A DNA stretch of 64,000 nucleotides from Photobacterium lutimaris (GTDB lineage: Bacteria; Pseudomonadota; Gammaproteobacteria; Enterobacterales; Vibrionaceae). The first letter of the stretch is position 1, and every line of letters starts with the position of its first letter. Shown here piece by piece: positions 51,845 through 61,232 of this stretch. Location of the stretch: assembly GCF_003025555.1 (NCBI RefSeq), contig NZ_PYMH01000008.1, positions 124,001-188,000 of the forward strand, read 5' to 3'. Below the pieces are notes generated by a model, which did no database searches, had not been told where the DNA came from, and saw only the letters and a list, made by a program, of their open reading frames with translations. Both the position numbers and the translations under genes were made by a program.

Positions 51845-52481
51845 TGTTTTCTGACTCACGGCGGATTGGCTTGGCTGACAAGCGCTTCAGATCTTGGGTC
51901 ACAGCATCAACACCTTGGCTACGCAGTTGCCCATTCCACTCGCTCTGTTTGGTCGAGATCATACTGACCCCTTCTGCCACCATGTCAAAGCCCTGCCACT
52001 CGCCGGTTTTCTTGTTCTTACGCAATTTGAAATCCAGGCGGATTGGCGGACGTTTGGTATCAACGATATCCACTCGGACAGACACAACAGTGCGGTTGGC
52101 CGGGATCGGCTTTGGCGACTCGATTTCAATGTCCTGATCCGTGTACTGGGTCAGCACTTGGGCATAGGAGGCTACCAGGTAGTCAGTGAACGCGGCCACA
52201 AAATCATTACGTTGCTGCGCCGTGGTTTTTTGCAACTGGGGACCCAAGACCTTGTAAGCGGCATAGCGAGTGTTGATATAAGGCAGCAATTCTTGCTTTA
52301 CGACAGTACGCAAACGCTCGGGGTTCTGCTGGATTAAACTCTGCTCCGACTTCAAGCGGGCAAACGTCGTCCTCGATACCTGATCCATCATGGTGTAAGG
52401 GTTGGTCTTGTCGACCACAGCGGCCTGCGAAACCAGCGGCAGGCAGACAAACATCATAAGTACATAACGAAACCATTTCAT
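51837..52481 (-). CDS. mlaC: Periplasmic phospholipid-binding protein MlaC
   Basis: This 214-residue protein shuttles phospholipids between the outer-membrane MlaA complex and MlaD. A Sec signal peptide (FRYVLMMFVCLPLVSQAA) is followed by the Tol_Tol_Ttg2 domain (VVKQELLPYINTRYAAYKVLG and WQGFDMVAEGVSMI). Length matches E. coli MlaC. It is 12 bases after mlaD. Confidence 0.95.
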   Translation of the reverse strand: MKWFRYVLMMFVCLPLVSQAAVVDKTNPYTMMDQVSRTTFARLKSEQSLIQQNPERLRTVVKQELLPYINTRYAAYKVLGPQLQKTTAQQRNDFVAAFTDYLVASYAQVLTQYTDQDIEIESPKPIPANRTVVSVRVDIVDTKRPPIRLDFKLRKNKKTGEWQGFDMVAEGVSMISTKQSEWNGQLRSQGVDAVTQDLKRLSAKPIRRESENND

Positions 52482-52493
52482 AGGTGTGCCCTC

Positions 52494-52970
52494 TTAATTA
52501 CTGTCGCCGCCGATGCTGTAAAGCACCTGGCCAATCATATCTTCCAACACCAGCGCCGATCGGGTGTCTTCAATCAAATCCCCTTCCCGGAGCATTTCAA
52601 TATCTTCATCAATAAAGCCAGGGGAAAGCCCAAGGTACTGCTCACCCAATAGGCCGGAGGTCAAAATGGCCGCCGAACTGGTCTCGGGGAAATAGCCGAA
52701 TTTTTTCTCTATCGCTAGCGTCACCACCGGCACATAGGTGTCCGTGTCTAAGCTAATCTTGGTAATTTTCCCCACCGTCACCCCACCGACCTTGATCGGC
52801 GAGCGGACTTTCAAGCCGCCGATATTGTCGAAGTGCGCCTCGAGGGTGTAGGTTTCCGAGCCACCCAAATTCTGGACATCGGCAACCTTGAAGATCAACA
52901 CCAGCAGGGCAGCCAGACCAGCCAATACAAAGCTGCCTACCCATAATTCTAGTTTTTTCGTTTGCTGCAT
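52494..52970 (-). CDS. mlaD: Phospholipid ABC transporter MCE subunit MlaD
   Basis: This 158-residue protein has one N-terminal membrane helix (ELWVGSFVLAGLAALLVLIF) and one MCE domain (TYTLEAHFDNIGGLKVRSPI, then GGVTVGKITKI and SGLLGEQYLGLSPG). It forms the hexameric ring on MlaE through which lipids pass. It sits in the conserved position between mlaE and mlaC. Confidence 0.96.
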   Translation of the reverse strand: MQQTKKLELWVGSFVLAGLAALLVLIFKVADVQNLGGSETYTLEAHFDNIGGLKVRSPIKVGGVTVGKITKISLDTDTYVPVVTLAIEKKFGYFPETSSAAILTSGLLGEQYLGLSPGFIDEDIEMLREGDLIEDTRSALVLEDMIGQVLYSIGGDSN

Positions 52971-53007
52971 CAGTTTTTTCCTGTTGTATTAACGCATTAC
53001 GGCTGTA

Positions 53008-53790
53008 TCAGTTGCCGAACATCAAGGCGGTTAGGACGAAATCCAAGCCCAGGACAGCCAAAGAAGAATTCACCACAGTACGGGTCGTTGCCCGGCTGAT
53101 CCCTTCGGAGGTCGGCACCGCATCGTACCCATTGAACACCGCAATCCATGTGACGGTAATGGCAAACACCACCGACTTGATAATGCTGTTACCAATGTCA
53201 TAGCCAAGGTCAACCGAAGACTGCATCACCGACCAGAAGCTGCCGTAATCAATCCCTTTCCAGTCAACCCCCACCAACTGGCCTCCCCAAATGCCTACGG
53301 CGCAGAACAGCATCGTCAGCAGCGGCATCGAAATAACGCCGGCCCAGAAACGTGGGGCAATCACCCGGCGCAGTGGATCCACCGCCATCATCTCCATGCT
53401 CGACAGCTGCTCGGTGGTTTTCATCAAGCCGATCTCAGCAGTCAACGCCGAGCCAGCCCGTCCGGCGAACAGCAAAGCGGTCACCACAGGCCCTAGCTCT
53501 CGTAACAAAGACAAGGCAACCATCTGGCCAAGACTGGTTTCAGCCCCGAAGTCCACCAGCACAATATAGCCTTGCAGGCTCAGCACCATCCCGATAAACA
53601 GGCCGGAGACCAAAATAATCGCTACCGACAGCACGCCAACCGAATACAGCTGACGCAGCAACAACGGGAACATCCTGCCGGGCTGTGGCCGACTGACCAG
53701 CGCGCCGTAAAGCACCAGCGTCGCCCGGCCCATGGTCTGGAACATATCCAGTGCCCGCCGGCCCTGACGGGAAACATACTCAGTGATCAT
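53008..53790 (-). CDS. mlaE: Phospholipid ABC transporter permease MlaE
   Basis: This 260-residue permease of the MlaE/Ttg2B family has about five hydrophobic segments. Family motifs are LYSVGVLSVAIILVSGLFIGMV, LRELGPVVTALLFAGRAGSALTAE and the GYDAVPTSEGISRATTRTVV loop near the end. It overlaps mlaF by four bases. With MlaF, MlaB and MlaD it maintains outer-membrane lipid asymmetry. Confidence 0.96.
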   Translation of the reverse strand: MITEYVSRQGRRALDMFQTMGRATLVLYGALVSRPQPGRMFPLLLRQLYSVGVLSVAIILVSGLFIGMVLSLQGYIVLVDFGAETSLGQMVALSLLRELGPVVTALLFAGRAGSALTAEIGLMKTTEQLSSMEMMAVDPLRRVIAPRFWAGVISMPLLTMLFCAVGIWGGQLVGVDWKGIDYGSFWSVMQSSVDLGYDIGNSIIKSVVFAITVTWIAVFNGYDAVPTSEGISRATTRTVVNSSLAVLGLDFVLTALMFGN

Positions 53791-54611
53791 GCGTGTTGCT
53801 CCTTGCCATCATCCGCAAACAACTCCTGCTCAATGGGCTGGGCGGGGTAGCGGAACGGCACCGGCCCATCGGCGTGGCCATCTATAAACTGACGAATACG
53901 CGGATCAGGGTTTGCCAGTAACTCCTCCGGTGTGCCCTGACCGATGACTTGGCTACCGGAAAGAATATAAACATGATCGGCAATACTCATCACCTCGGGC
54001 ACATCATGGGAAACAATCACCGACGTGATACCGAGCGCCTGATTAAGATCGCGGATCAGTTTTACCAGCACGCCCATGGTGATCGGGTCTTGGCCAACAA
54101 AAGGTTCATCATACAAGATGAGCTCAGGATCAAGGGCTATCGCCCTTGCCAGGGCAGCCCGTCGGGCCATCCCCCCAGAGAGTTCGCTCGGCATTAACTG
54201 AGCGGCACCGCGCAACCCCACGGCCTCAAGCTTGAGCAAGACCAAAGTACGCAACAAATCGTCCGGTAATTCAGTATGTTCTCGCAGCGGAAACGCAATA
54301 TTGTCAAATACCGTCATATCCGTGAACAGCGCCCCGGATTGGAACAACATGCTCATTTTCTTACGGGCCTGATACAACTCATTGCGGCCAAGGGCAGGAA
54401 TATTCCAGTCTTCGAACCAGATCTCACCGCAATCCGGTACAATCTGCCCCCCGATCAGCCGCAGCAAGGTGGTCTTACCGATCCCCGACGGCCCCATAAT
54501 CGCCGTCACTTTGCCCCTGGGTACATCCAATGACACATCATCGAAAATTTTTCGCTCGCCACGGGAAAAGGTCATATGCCGGATGGAAACCAGCGCCTCT
54601 GTCTGCTCCAT
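53787..54611 (-). CDS. mlaF: Phospholipid ABC transporter ATPase MlaF
   Basis: This 274-residue ABC ATPase has Walker A GPSGIGKTTLL, Q-loop around MLFQSGALF, signature LSGGMARRAALAR and Walker B LILYDEPFVGQD. It is the first gene of the mlaFEDCB-ibaG-murA operon and energises phospholipid movement by MlaE. The start ATG has AAGGT four bases upstream. Confidence 0.96.
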   Translation of the reverse strand: MEQTEALVSIRHMTFSRGERKIFDDVSLDVPRGKVTAIMGPSGIGKTTLLRLIGGQIVPDCGEIWFEDWNIPALGRNELYQARKKMSMLFQSGALFTDMTVFDNIAFPLREHTELPDDLLRTLVLLKLEAVGLRGAAQLMPSELSGGMARRAALARAIALDPELILYDEPFVGQDPITMGVLVKLIRDLNQALGITSVIVSHDVPEVMSIADHVYILSGSQVIGQGTPEELLANPDPRIRQFIDGHADGPVPFRYPAQPIEQELFADDGKEQHA

Positions 54612-54671
54612 AGTTACCTTATTTGGCAGTCCTGCCTGTCAAATTGCCGCCCTATTAGCATAACAAGCGAC

Positions 54672-54677
54672 ATTATA
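54672..54677 (-). promoter_or_regulatory. Candidate mlaF promoter -10
   Basis: TATAAT on the minus strand lies about 60 bases before the mlaF ATG. No good -35 is at standard spacing. A small hairpin (GGCAG-GA-CTGCC) lies between it and the start codon. Confidence 0.4.
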
Positions 54678-54679
54678 TG

Positions 54680-55020
54680 AATAGAATTAATTAGTTATCT
54701 TTATGTCTTTGATGATAGGTAGATTATGCAACCAACTCAAGGGATGAACTGTAAGAAGTCTGTGATTTCTCGGCCTGATAGACAATCACGGCATACGCCA
54801 GCCCAAAACGCCCCCTCTTTGGGTCGGATCCGCCCCGCCCTACTGCGGCGCTGCTCCAAGGCCATAAAAATCCAGCCCTATTAATGAATTTCTCATCCCT
54901 TTTGCTTTCTTTTTCATGGCTGAACCGTCAAAATTAGTCTCTTATATTTATCACCCCCAATTGGATCGCTGTCCCACATCCGGCATGCAGTAGTGATTCA
55001 ATCCCAGCACACTTTTACAA
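54680..55020. other. mlaF-yrbG spacer
   Basis: The divergent spacer 54612-55031 is 420 bases. Apart from the candidate mlaF -10 I recognise nothing. A 52-codon plus-strand frame (54726-54884) has AGGTAG upstream, but its basic, low-complexity product resembles no known protein and is probably chance. Confidence 0.5.
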
Positions 55021-55031
55021 AAGGGATAACA

Positions 55032-56000
55032 ATGCTCGAAGCCATCGTGTTTCTCTGTATCGGACTGACTTTACTGGTATGGAGCGCAGATCGACTTGTT
55101 TATGGCGCTGCGGCGCTTGCGAAAAATCTTGGTGTTACACCACTTGTCATAGGTATGACCATTCTGGCGATGGGCTCTTCTGCCCCAGAAATGATGGTAT
55201 CGGCAACCGCCGCCTTGGAAGGTAAAACAGACACCGCAGTCGGAAATGTGCTGGGCTCCAATATCGCCAATATTGCGCTTATCCTCGGTATCACGGCATT
55301 GATCAAACCACTATCTATCAGCTCGGGCATTATCCGTCGTGAGTTGCCGCTGATGATGGGGGTCACTCTGATTGCTGGCGTACTGCTGTGGGACAACCAC
55401 CTTGGCTTCCTTGAGGGGGTGCTGCTGGTCGTGCTGTTTGTAGCCTTTTTGCTCACGATGCTGAAAATCAGCCGTAATGCCAAAGTGACCGGCGGCGATC
55501 CATTGGTTGAAGAGCAGGAGTCCGAAATCCCTGACGGGGTCAGCAACCCCAAAGCCATCATGTGGACCCTGATTGGCTTGGTTCTATTGCCTTTTGCCGC
55601 GAGCATGCTAGTCGACTCGGCCGTGATCATAGCCAAGTATTTCGGCATGAGCGATCTGGTGATCGGCCTGACGATTATCGCCATTGGCACCAGCCTGCCA
55701 GAGTTGGCGGCTTCGATTGCCAGCCTGTTCAAAGGTGAGGATGATATGGCGGTCGGTAACATCATCGGCTCCAACGTATTCAACATTCTGGCGGTGATGG
55801 GGATCCCGGGCTTGCTCAACCCGTCAACCCTAAGCCCGCTGGCGATGGGCCGTGACTACTACGTCATGTTGGGTGTATCGGTATTGCTGGTGCTAATGGC
55901 GCTTGGAAAACGTCGCCGAATCAACCGCGTAGAAGGTTTCATCCTGCTGGCAACGTTTATCGCCTATCAAGGTTATCTGTTTTATAATCTAGCGGCCTAA
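55032..56000 (+). CDS. yrbG: Calcium/sodium antiporter family protein YrbG
   Basis: This 322-residue membrane protein of the CaCA superfamily has two inverted halves, each with the alpha-repeat motif: MGSSAPEMMVSATAAL with VGNVLGSNIANIALILG, and IGTSLPELAASIASL with VGNIIGSNVFNILAVMG. About ten hydrophobic segments are seen. Its ion and physiological role are untested. The frame is open from 54993, but the ATG at 55032 (MLEAIVFLC) has AAGGG well placed. Its stop overlaps the upstream frame of kdsD. Confidence 0.94.
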   Translation: MLEAIVFLCIGLTLLVWSADRLVYGAAALAKNLGVTPLVIGMTILAMGSSAPEMMVSATAALEGKTDTAVGNVLGSNIANIALILGITALIKPLSISSGIIRRELPLMMGVTLIAGVLLWDNHLGFLEGVLLVVLFVAFLLTMLKISRNAKVTGGDPLVEEQESEIPDGVSNPKAIMWTLIGLVLLPFAASMLVDSAVIIAKYFGMSDLVIGLTIIAIGTSLPELAASIASLFKGEDDMAVGNIIGSNVFNILAVMGIPGLLNPSTLSPLAMGRDYYVMLGVSVLLVLMALGKRRRINRVEGFILLATFIAYQGYLFYNLAA

Positions 56001-56014
56001 TGGAGAGGAATACT

Positions 56015-56986
56015 ATGTCTACAGCGTTTGATTATTGCGAAATTGGCCGAAAAGTTATTGAAATTGAGGCAGATGCACTCAGAGGGCTGACCCACTACAT
56101 CAATGGTAGCTTCACCGAGGCTTGCCAATTGATCAGTGGATGCAATGGCAAAGTCATTGTCATGGGAATGGGAAAGTCCGGCCATATTGGCAACAAAATG
56201 GCGGCAACTCTGGCAAGTACCGGTACACCGGCCTTTTTTGTCCACCCGGGCGAAGCCAGCCACGGTGATTTAGGAATGATCGAGAAAGGCGACGTGGTGC
56301 TTGCTATCTCCAATTCAGGGGAAGCATCGGAAATCCTGACTCTGCTGCCGGTGATCAAACGCTTGGGCATTCCACTGATCAGCATGACCGGCAAGCCGGA
56401 ATCAAGCATGGCGAAACTGTCGCAGATCCACTTGCAGATCACGGTTAACAAAGAAGCCTGCCCGCTCAACTTGGCACCGACGTCCAGCACCACCGCAACG
56501 TTGGCGATGGGTGATGCCTTGGCCATTGCCTTGATGGAAGCCCGTGGCTTTACTGCTGACGACTTTGCTCTATCCCACCCGGGCGGCGCATTGGGCCGAA
56601 AATTACTGCTGCGAATCAGCGATATCATGCACACCGGTGAACGTCTGCCGGCAGTCAGTGAACAGGCGCTGATCAAGGATGCGTTACTGGAAGTCTCTCG
56701 CAAAGGCTTGGGAATGACGGCTATCATTGATAAAGAGCAGCAACTGCTTGGTATCTTTACCGATGGTGATCTCCGCCGCCTACTGGATAACCGTGTTGAT
56801 ATCCACAACACGGCTATCGGTGAGGTGATGACCCGCAGCCCAGCGACAATCAGCGCTGACGTGCTCGCGGCCGAAGGTCTGAAACTGATGGAAGATCGCA
56901 AGATCAGCGGCATTCTAGTCACCGATAACGGTGTACTGGTCGGCGCGCTAAACATGCATGATTTACTGAAAGCGGGAGTGATGTAA
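56015..56986 (+). CDS. kdsD: Arabinose-5-phosphate isomerase KdsD
   Basis: This 323-residue enzyme converts ribulose-5-P to arabinose-5-P for Kdo synthesis. It has an N-terminal SIS domain (MGMGKSGHIGNKMAATLAST, SNSGEASEI) and two C-terminal CBS domains (from about residue 205). The ATG at 56015 with GGAGAGG upstream is preferred to one at 56000 that overlaps the yrbG stop. The yrbG-kdsD-kdsC-lptCAB order matches E. coli. Confidence 0.96.
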   Translation: MSTAFDYCEIGRKVIEIEADALRGLTHYINGSFTEACQLISGCNGKVIVMGMGKSGHIGNKMAATLASTGTPAFFVHPGEASHGDLGMIEKGDVVLAISNSGEASEILTLLPVIKRLGIPLISMTGKPESSMAKLSQIHLQITVNKEACPLNLAPTSSTTATLAMGDALAIALMEARGFTADDFALSHPGGALGRKLLLRISDIMHTGERLPAVSEQALIKDALLEVSRKGLGMTAIIDKEQQLLGIFTDGDLRRLLDNRVDIHNTAIGEVMTRSPATISADVLAAEGLKLMEDRKISGILVTDNGVLVGALNMHDLLKAGVM

Positions 56987-57537
56987 TGCAAATCGAGACC
57001 CTATACGGCCCAGTCAGCCAAGCTGTTTTCTCCCATGCCCGCACCATCCAGCTGCTGATCTGCGATGTCGACGGTGTCTTTTCTGACGGCCGCATTTATA
57101 TGGGCAATGACGGAGAAGAACTAAAGACCTTCCATACCCGCGACGGTTATGGCATCAAATCCTTGATGGGTGCCGGTATCGAAGTGGCGATTATCACCGG
57201 CCGTAAATCGGCAATTGTCGAGAACCGGATGTCGGCCCTTGGGATCAAACACGTCTATCAAGGGCAGGACAATAAACTGGCTGCCTACGAGGATATCATT
57301 GCCAACCTTGGTATCGCACCGGAACACACCGCCTATGTCGGCGATGATTTGATTGATTGGCCAGTAATGGAAAAAATCGGTCTTTCCGTCTGTGTGGCCG
57401 ACGGCCACCCCCTATTGGCCCAGCGGGCAGACTTTGTCACCCGAATCCAGGGCGGATTCGGTGCCGTGCGCGAAGTGTGTGATCTGATCCTTGAAGCCCG
57501 CGGGGAATTAGATAAACATAAAGGCTTAAGTATATGA
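56986..57537 (+). CDS. kdsC: 3-deoxy-D-manno-octulosonate 8-phosphate phosphatase KdsC
   Basis: This 183-residue HAD phosphatase (C0 type, no cap) releases Kdo from Kdo-8-P. The nucleophile motif is CDVDGVFSDG, motif II is IITGRKS and the metal site is YVGDDLIDWPVM. The start overlaps the kdsD stop (TAATG), and its end overlaps the lptC start by four bases. Confidence 0.97.
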   Translation: MQIETLYGPVSQAVFSHARTIQLLICDVDGVFSDGRIYMGNDGEELKTFHTRDGYGIKSLMGAGIEVAIITGRKSAIVENRMSALGIKHVYQGQDNKLAAYEDIIANLGIAPEHTAYVGDDLIDWPVMEKIGLSVCVADGHPLLAQRADFVTRIQGGFGAVREVCDLILEARGELDKHKGLSI

Positions 57538-58091
57538 GCTTACAACGGCTACTCTATGCGCTGCTGATTGTCTTTTGTGCATGGACAGGCTATTACCTAC
57601 TTGAGAAGCACTGGGCGGAGGACATCCAGATCGCCCCGGATGCAGAAAAGCCGATTTTCACCGGTAAGTCTGTTGTTAATACATCCTTCAATGAATCTGG
57701 GCTGCGCAGCTACCAAATTGATGCCGATTACCTCGAGCATTTCAGCCAGAGCGGCAATACTGATTTTGTCGAACCGGTGTTGTGGGTATACAAGAACGGC
57801 AGTGAAACCGAATGGCGGATCAGCGCCAATGAAGCGCGGCTGGATAAAAACCATATCCTGCAAATGACAGGTAATGTCCGTATCTTCAACTTGTTACCAG
57901 ACTCCGCCGTTCGCGTCATTCAGACCGATACCTTGCGACTGAATTTGGTCAGCAAGGATTTCAACACACCGGATCATGTCATTATTACCGGTGATGCCTT
58001 CCAAAATGAAGGGACAGGCATGAAAGGCAACATGGACCGTAACATCGCCACCTTATTAAATAATGTAAAAGGTAGATATGAAGCGCTATAA
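57534..58091 (+). CDS. lptC: LPS export bitopic protein LptC
   Basis: This 185-residue inner-membrane protein has one N-terminal helix (LLYALLIVFCAWTGYYLL) and a periplasmic beta-jellyroll of the OstA-like fold. It passes LPS from LptB2FG to LptA. It overlaps both kdsC and lptA (14 bases), so the set is tightly coupled. Sequence conservation is modest; context makes the call firm. Confidence 0.94.
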   Translation: MSLQRLLYALLIVFCAWTGYYLLEKHWAEDIQIAPDAEKPIFTGKSVVNTSFNESGLRSYQIDADYLEHFSQSGNTDFVEPVLWVYKNGSETEWRISANEARLDKNHILQMTGNVRIFNLLPDSAVRVIQTDTLRLNLVSKDFNTPDHVIITGDAFQNEGTGMKGNMDRNIATLLNNVKGRYEAL

Positions 58092-58581
58092 ATTAACGAC
58101 CCTGCTCTGCCTGTGCCTGAGCACAGCCAGTTGGGCATTGAGTAATGACACCGAGCAGCCTATCTATATCGACTCAGACAACCAGGAGTTGGATATTCAG
58201 AAGAATGTCGTGACCTTCACCGGCAATGTCATCCTGCGCCAAGGCAGTATCGATATCCGCGCCGACAGAGTGGTTGTCACCCGTCCTGGTGGCCAGGAAG
58301 GCAAAGAAACCATTGATGCTTTCGGCAATCCAGCGACATTCCACCAGCTGATGGATGACGGCAAGCCAATTGATGGCTCAGCCAATAAAATGCGCTACGA
58401 GACCGCGACCGAGTTCCTCAAGATGACCGAAGAGGCCATCCTGATCCAAGAAGGCAGCGAAATTAAAGGTAATGTGATCAGCTACCGTATCGACCAGCAG
58501 AAATTGGTGGCCGAAAGCAGCAAGAAGCAGCGTGTCACCACGATCCTTCAGCCGAACCAGTTGAACAACGACAAGAAGTAA
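58078..58581 (+). CDS. lptA: LPS periplasmic bridge protein LptA
   Basis: This 167-residue periplasmic protein has a Sec signal peptide (LTTLLCLCLSTASWALS) and the OstA domain (IDSDNQELDIQKNVVTFTGNV, ADRVVVTRP). It polymerises into the beta bridge that carries LPS to LptDE. It begins inside lptC and ends seven bases before lptB. Confidence 0.95.
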   Translation: MKRYKLTTLLCLCLSTASWALSNDTEQPIYIDSDNQELDIQKNVVTFTGNVILRQGSIDIRADRVVVTRPGGQEGKETIDAFGNPATFHQLMDDGKPIDGSANKMRYETATEFLKMTEEAILIQEGSEIKGNVISYRIDQQKLVAESSKKQRVTTILQPNQLNNDKK

Positions 58582-58588
58582 CCACGCT

Positions 58589-59314
58589 ATGGCAACCTTA
58601 AAAGCACAACACCTAGCCAAAAGCTACAGCGGCCGCAAAGTGGTTTCTGATGTTAGCCTCAAAGTCGAGTCGGGCAAGATTGTCGGCCTGCTCGGCCCCA
58701 ACGGCGCGGGCAAGACCACCTCGTTCTACATGATTGTCGGCCTGGTGGCTCGTGATGAGGGCACCATCACCATTGACGATACTGACATCAGCCTGCAGCC
58801 GATGCATAACCGTTCACGAATGGGGATTGGCTACTTGCCGCAGGAAGCGTCGATCTTCCGCAAGCTATCGGTCCACGATAACCTGATGGCTGTTCTGCAA
58901 ACCCGCAAAGAGCTGTCAAAGCTTGAGCGCCAGGAAAAACTGGAAGAATTGTTGGATGAATTCAACATACAGCACATTCGTAACAGCTTGGGTATGGCAC
59001 TATCAGGGGGTGAGCGGCGGCGAGTAGAAATTGCACGGGCATTGGCCGCCAACCCGAAATTCATCCTGCTCGATGAGCCTTTTGCCGGCGTTGACCCTAT
59101 ATCTGTGATCGACATCAAGAAAATCATCGAACATTTGCGCGATCGTGGCCTTGGCGTACTGATCACCGATCATAATGTTAGGGAAACACTGGATGTCTGC
59201 GAGCAAGCCTATATTGTCAGCCAAGGACAACTGATTGCTCACGGTACGCCATCTGAAGTACTCAATGATGAACATGTGAAACGAGTCTATCTGGGCGACC
59301 AGTTCCGTCTATAG
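58589..59314 (+). CDS. lptB: LPS export ABC ATPase LptB
   Basis: This 241-residue ABC ATPase has Walker A GPNGAGKTTSFYM, the PQEASIFRKLSV Q-loop region, signature LSGGERRRVEIARAL and Walker B ILLDEPFAGVD. It powers LPS extraction with LptFG, which are not in this window. rpoN follows after about 110 bases, as in most Proteobacteria. Confidence 0.97.
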   Translation: MATLKAQHLAKSYSGRKVVSDVSLKVESGKIVGLLGPNGAGKTTSFYMIVGLVARDEGTITIDDTDISLQPMHNRSRMGIGYLPQEASIFRKLSVHDNLMAVLQTRKELSKLERQEKLEELLDEFNIQHIRNSLGMALSGGERRRVEIARALAANPKFILLDEPFAGVDPISVIDIKKIIEHLRDRGLGVLITDHNVRETLDVCEQAYIVSQGQLIAHGTPSEVLNDEHVKRVYLGDQFRL

Positions 59315-59424
59315 TTAATTTATAGAGGTTTGATTGAAGCCACTGTGAACGCAGAGGATTCGGTCACTATTTCGGGTACAAGGCAGCAAAAACCAGCGAT
59401 AAAAATAAAGGTACATACAATAAT

Positions 59425-60915
59425 ATGAAAACCTCGCTCCAGCTTAAACTTGGTCAACAATTGGCAATGACGCCTCAGCTCCAGCAAGCTATTCGCTTGT
59501 TGCAGTTATCGACTCTGGATTTGCAACAGGAAATCCAAGAGGCACTGGATGCAAACCCGTTACTGGAGCTGGAAGAAGGGACCCAAGAAGCGGGCAACGA
59601 GGAAGCTGACGGGAATTCGGCAACTGCCGACACAGCGGATAGCAGCAACGACGACGGTCAGTCCGAAGCTGCTGACGCTGACTCATTTGACACTTCCGAT
59701 GCCATTGAACAGCAAGAGATGCCGGAAGATCTCCCGGTCGATACCACGTGGGATGATGTCTACAGTGCCAGTACCGGCAATACCGGTATCGCCATGGATG
59801 ACGACATGCCGGTATACCAAGGCGAAACCACCGAAAGCCTGCAGGATTATCTGATGTGGCAGGTTGAGCTGACCCCGTTCAGTGAAACCGACCGCACTAT
59901 CGCAACCTCCATCATTGATGCCATCGACGAAAAAGGCTACCTCACCTGCTCTGTCGAAGATATTCTCGAGAGCCAAGGCGATGACGATGTCGAGCTCGAT
60001 GAAGTCGAAGCCGTCCTCAAGCGTATTCAGCAATTTGATCCGCTTGGCGTGGCCTCCCGCAACCTGCAGGAATGCCTACTGCTGCAACTGGCAACCTTCC
60101 AGCCGGATACCCCTTGGCTTACCGAAGCCCGGACGCTGCTGACTGATTACATCGACCTGCTGGCAAACCGTGATTACCGTCAGCTAATGCGTGACACCAA
60201 GCTCAAAGAGCCTGAACTCAAGCAAGTCATGCAGTTGATCCATGGTTTGGAGCCACGACCAGGTAACCGCGTGGTGACCTCAGATACCGAATATGTCGTC
60301 CCTGATGTGTCGGTATTCAAAGATCACGGCAAATGGGTGGTCACCATCAACCCAGACAGTGTGCCGCGGATCAAAGTCAATGAACAGTACGCTGCTCTGA
60401 GCAAGAGTACCCGCAACTCGGCTGACAGCCAGTTTATCCGCACCCATTTGCAAGATGCCAAATGGCTGATCAAAAGCTTAGAAAGCCGCAACGAAACCTT
60501 ATTGAAAGTCGCCCGCTGCATTGTCGAGCACCAACAGGACTTCTTCGAATATGGCGAGGAAGCCATGAAGCCAATGGTACTCAACGATATCGCACTGGCG
60601 GTCGATATGCATGAATCCACCATATCCCGTGTGACGACGCAGAAATACATGCACACGCCGCGTGGGATCTTTGAATTGAAATACTTCTTCTCTAGTCACG
60701 TCAGCACCGACAACGGAGGCGAGTGTTCATCCACAGCCATCCGGGCCTTGGTGAAAAAGCTGGTAGCCGCCGAGAATCAGGCCAAACCGCTTAGTGACAG
60801 CAAGATAGCGACATTTCTGGCGGACCAAGGAATCATGGTAGCAAGAAGGACTATTGCTAAATACCGTGAATCATTGGGTATCCCGCCGTCCAATCAGCGA
60901 AAACGTCTGCTCTAA
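59425..60915 (+). CDS. rpoN: RNA polymerase sigma-54 factor RpoN
   Basis: This 496-residue factor has the activator-responsive region I (LKLGQQLAMTPQLQQAIRLLQ at the start), an acidic region II (about 55-115), the core-binding region III, the helix-turn-helix and the RpoN box ARRTIAKYRES near the C-terminus. It directs nitrogen, motility and often pilus or quorum genes in Vibrionaceae. It starts an rpoN-hpf-ptsN-rapZ-npr block that joins sigma-54 with the nitrogen PTS. Confidence 0.97.
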   Translation: MKTSLQLKLGQQLAMTPQLQQAIRLLQLSTLDLQQEIQEALDANPLLELEEGTQEAGNEEADGNSATADTADSSNDDGQSEAADADSFDTSDAIEQQEMPEDLPVDTTWDDVYSASTGNTGIAMDDDMPVYQGETTESLQDYLMWQVELTPFSETDRTIATSIIDAIDEKGYLTCSVEDILESQGDDDVELDEVEAVLKRIQQFDPLGVASRNLQECLLLQLATFQPDTPWLTEARTLLTDYIDLLANRDYRQLMRDTKLKEPELKQVMQLIHGLEPRPGNRVVTSDTEYVVPDVSVFKDHGKWVVTINPDSVPRIKVNEQYAALSKSTRNSADSQFIRTHLQDAKWLIKSLESRNETLLKVARCIVEHQQDFFEYGEEAMKPMVLNDIALAVDMHESTISRVTTQKYMHTPRGIFELKYFFSSHVSTDNGGECSSTAIRALVKKLVAAENQAKPLSDSKIATFLADQGIMVARRTIAKYRESLGIPPSNQRKRLL

Positions 60916-60941
60916 CAGACACCACAAGAAGGAAGATGTCT

Positions 60942-61229
60942 ATGCAAATCAATCTCACTGGCCACCATGTAGAAATTACCCCATCCATGCGTGAGTACGT
61001 GGAGACGAAGTTCAATAAGCTAGAGCGGTTTTTCGATAAAATCAATAATGTCCATGTCATCCTGAACGTTGAAAAGCTCCAACAAGTCGCTGAAGCGACA
61101 CTACATATTAACGCTGGAGAAATCCACGCAAAAGCGGATTCGGAAAATATGTATGCCGCTATTGATGCATTAACTGATAAACTGGTTCGTCAACTTAACA
61201 AACACAAAGATAAGCTCAACAACCACTGA
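60942..61229 (+). CDS. hpf: Ribosome hibernation promoting factor, short form
   Basis: This 95-residue protein (MQINLTGHHVEITPS) binds the 30S decoding site and stabilises 100S dimers with RMF. The short form without a C-terminal dimerisation domain fits gammaproteobacteria that also have RMF. An ATG two codons upstream is in frame, but the AAGGA site is spaced for 60942. It is 26 bases after rpoN. Confidence 0.94.
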   Translation: MQINLTGHHVEITPSMREYVETKFNKLERFFDKINNVHVILNVEKLQQVAEATLHINAGEIHAKADSENMYAAIDALTDKLVRQLNKHKDKLNNH

Positions 61230-61232
61230 ATC

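Noticed and set aside
54726..54884. 52-codon plus-strand frame in the mlaF-yrbG spacer
   Set aside because: Arg/Pro-rich translation with no recognisable domain and an ordinary ribosome-site match; most likely chance.
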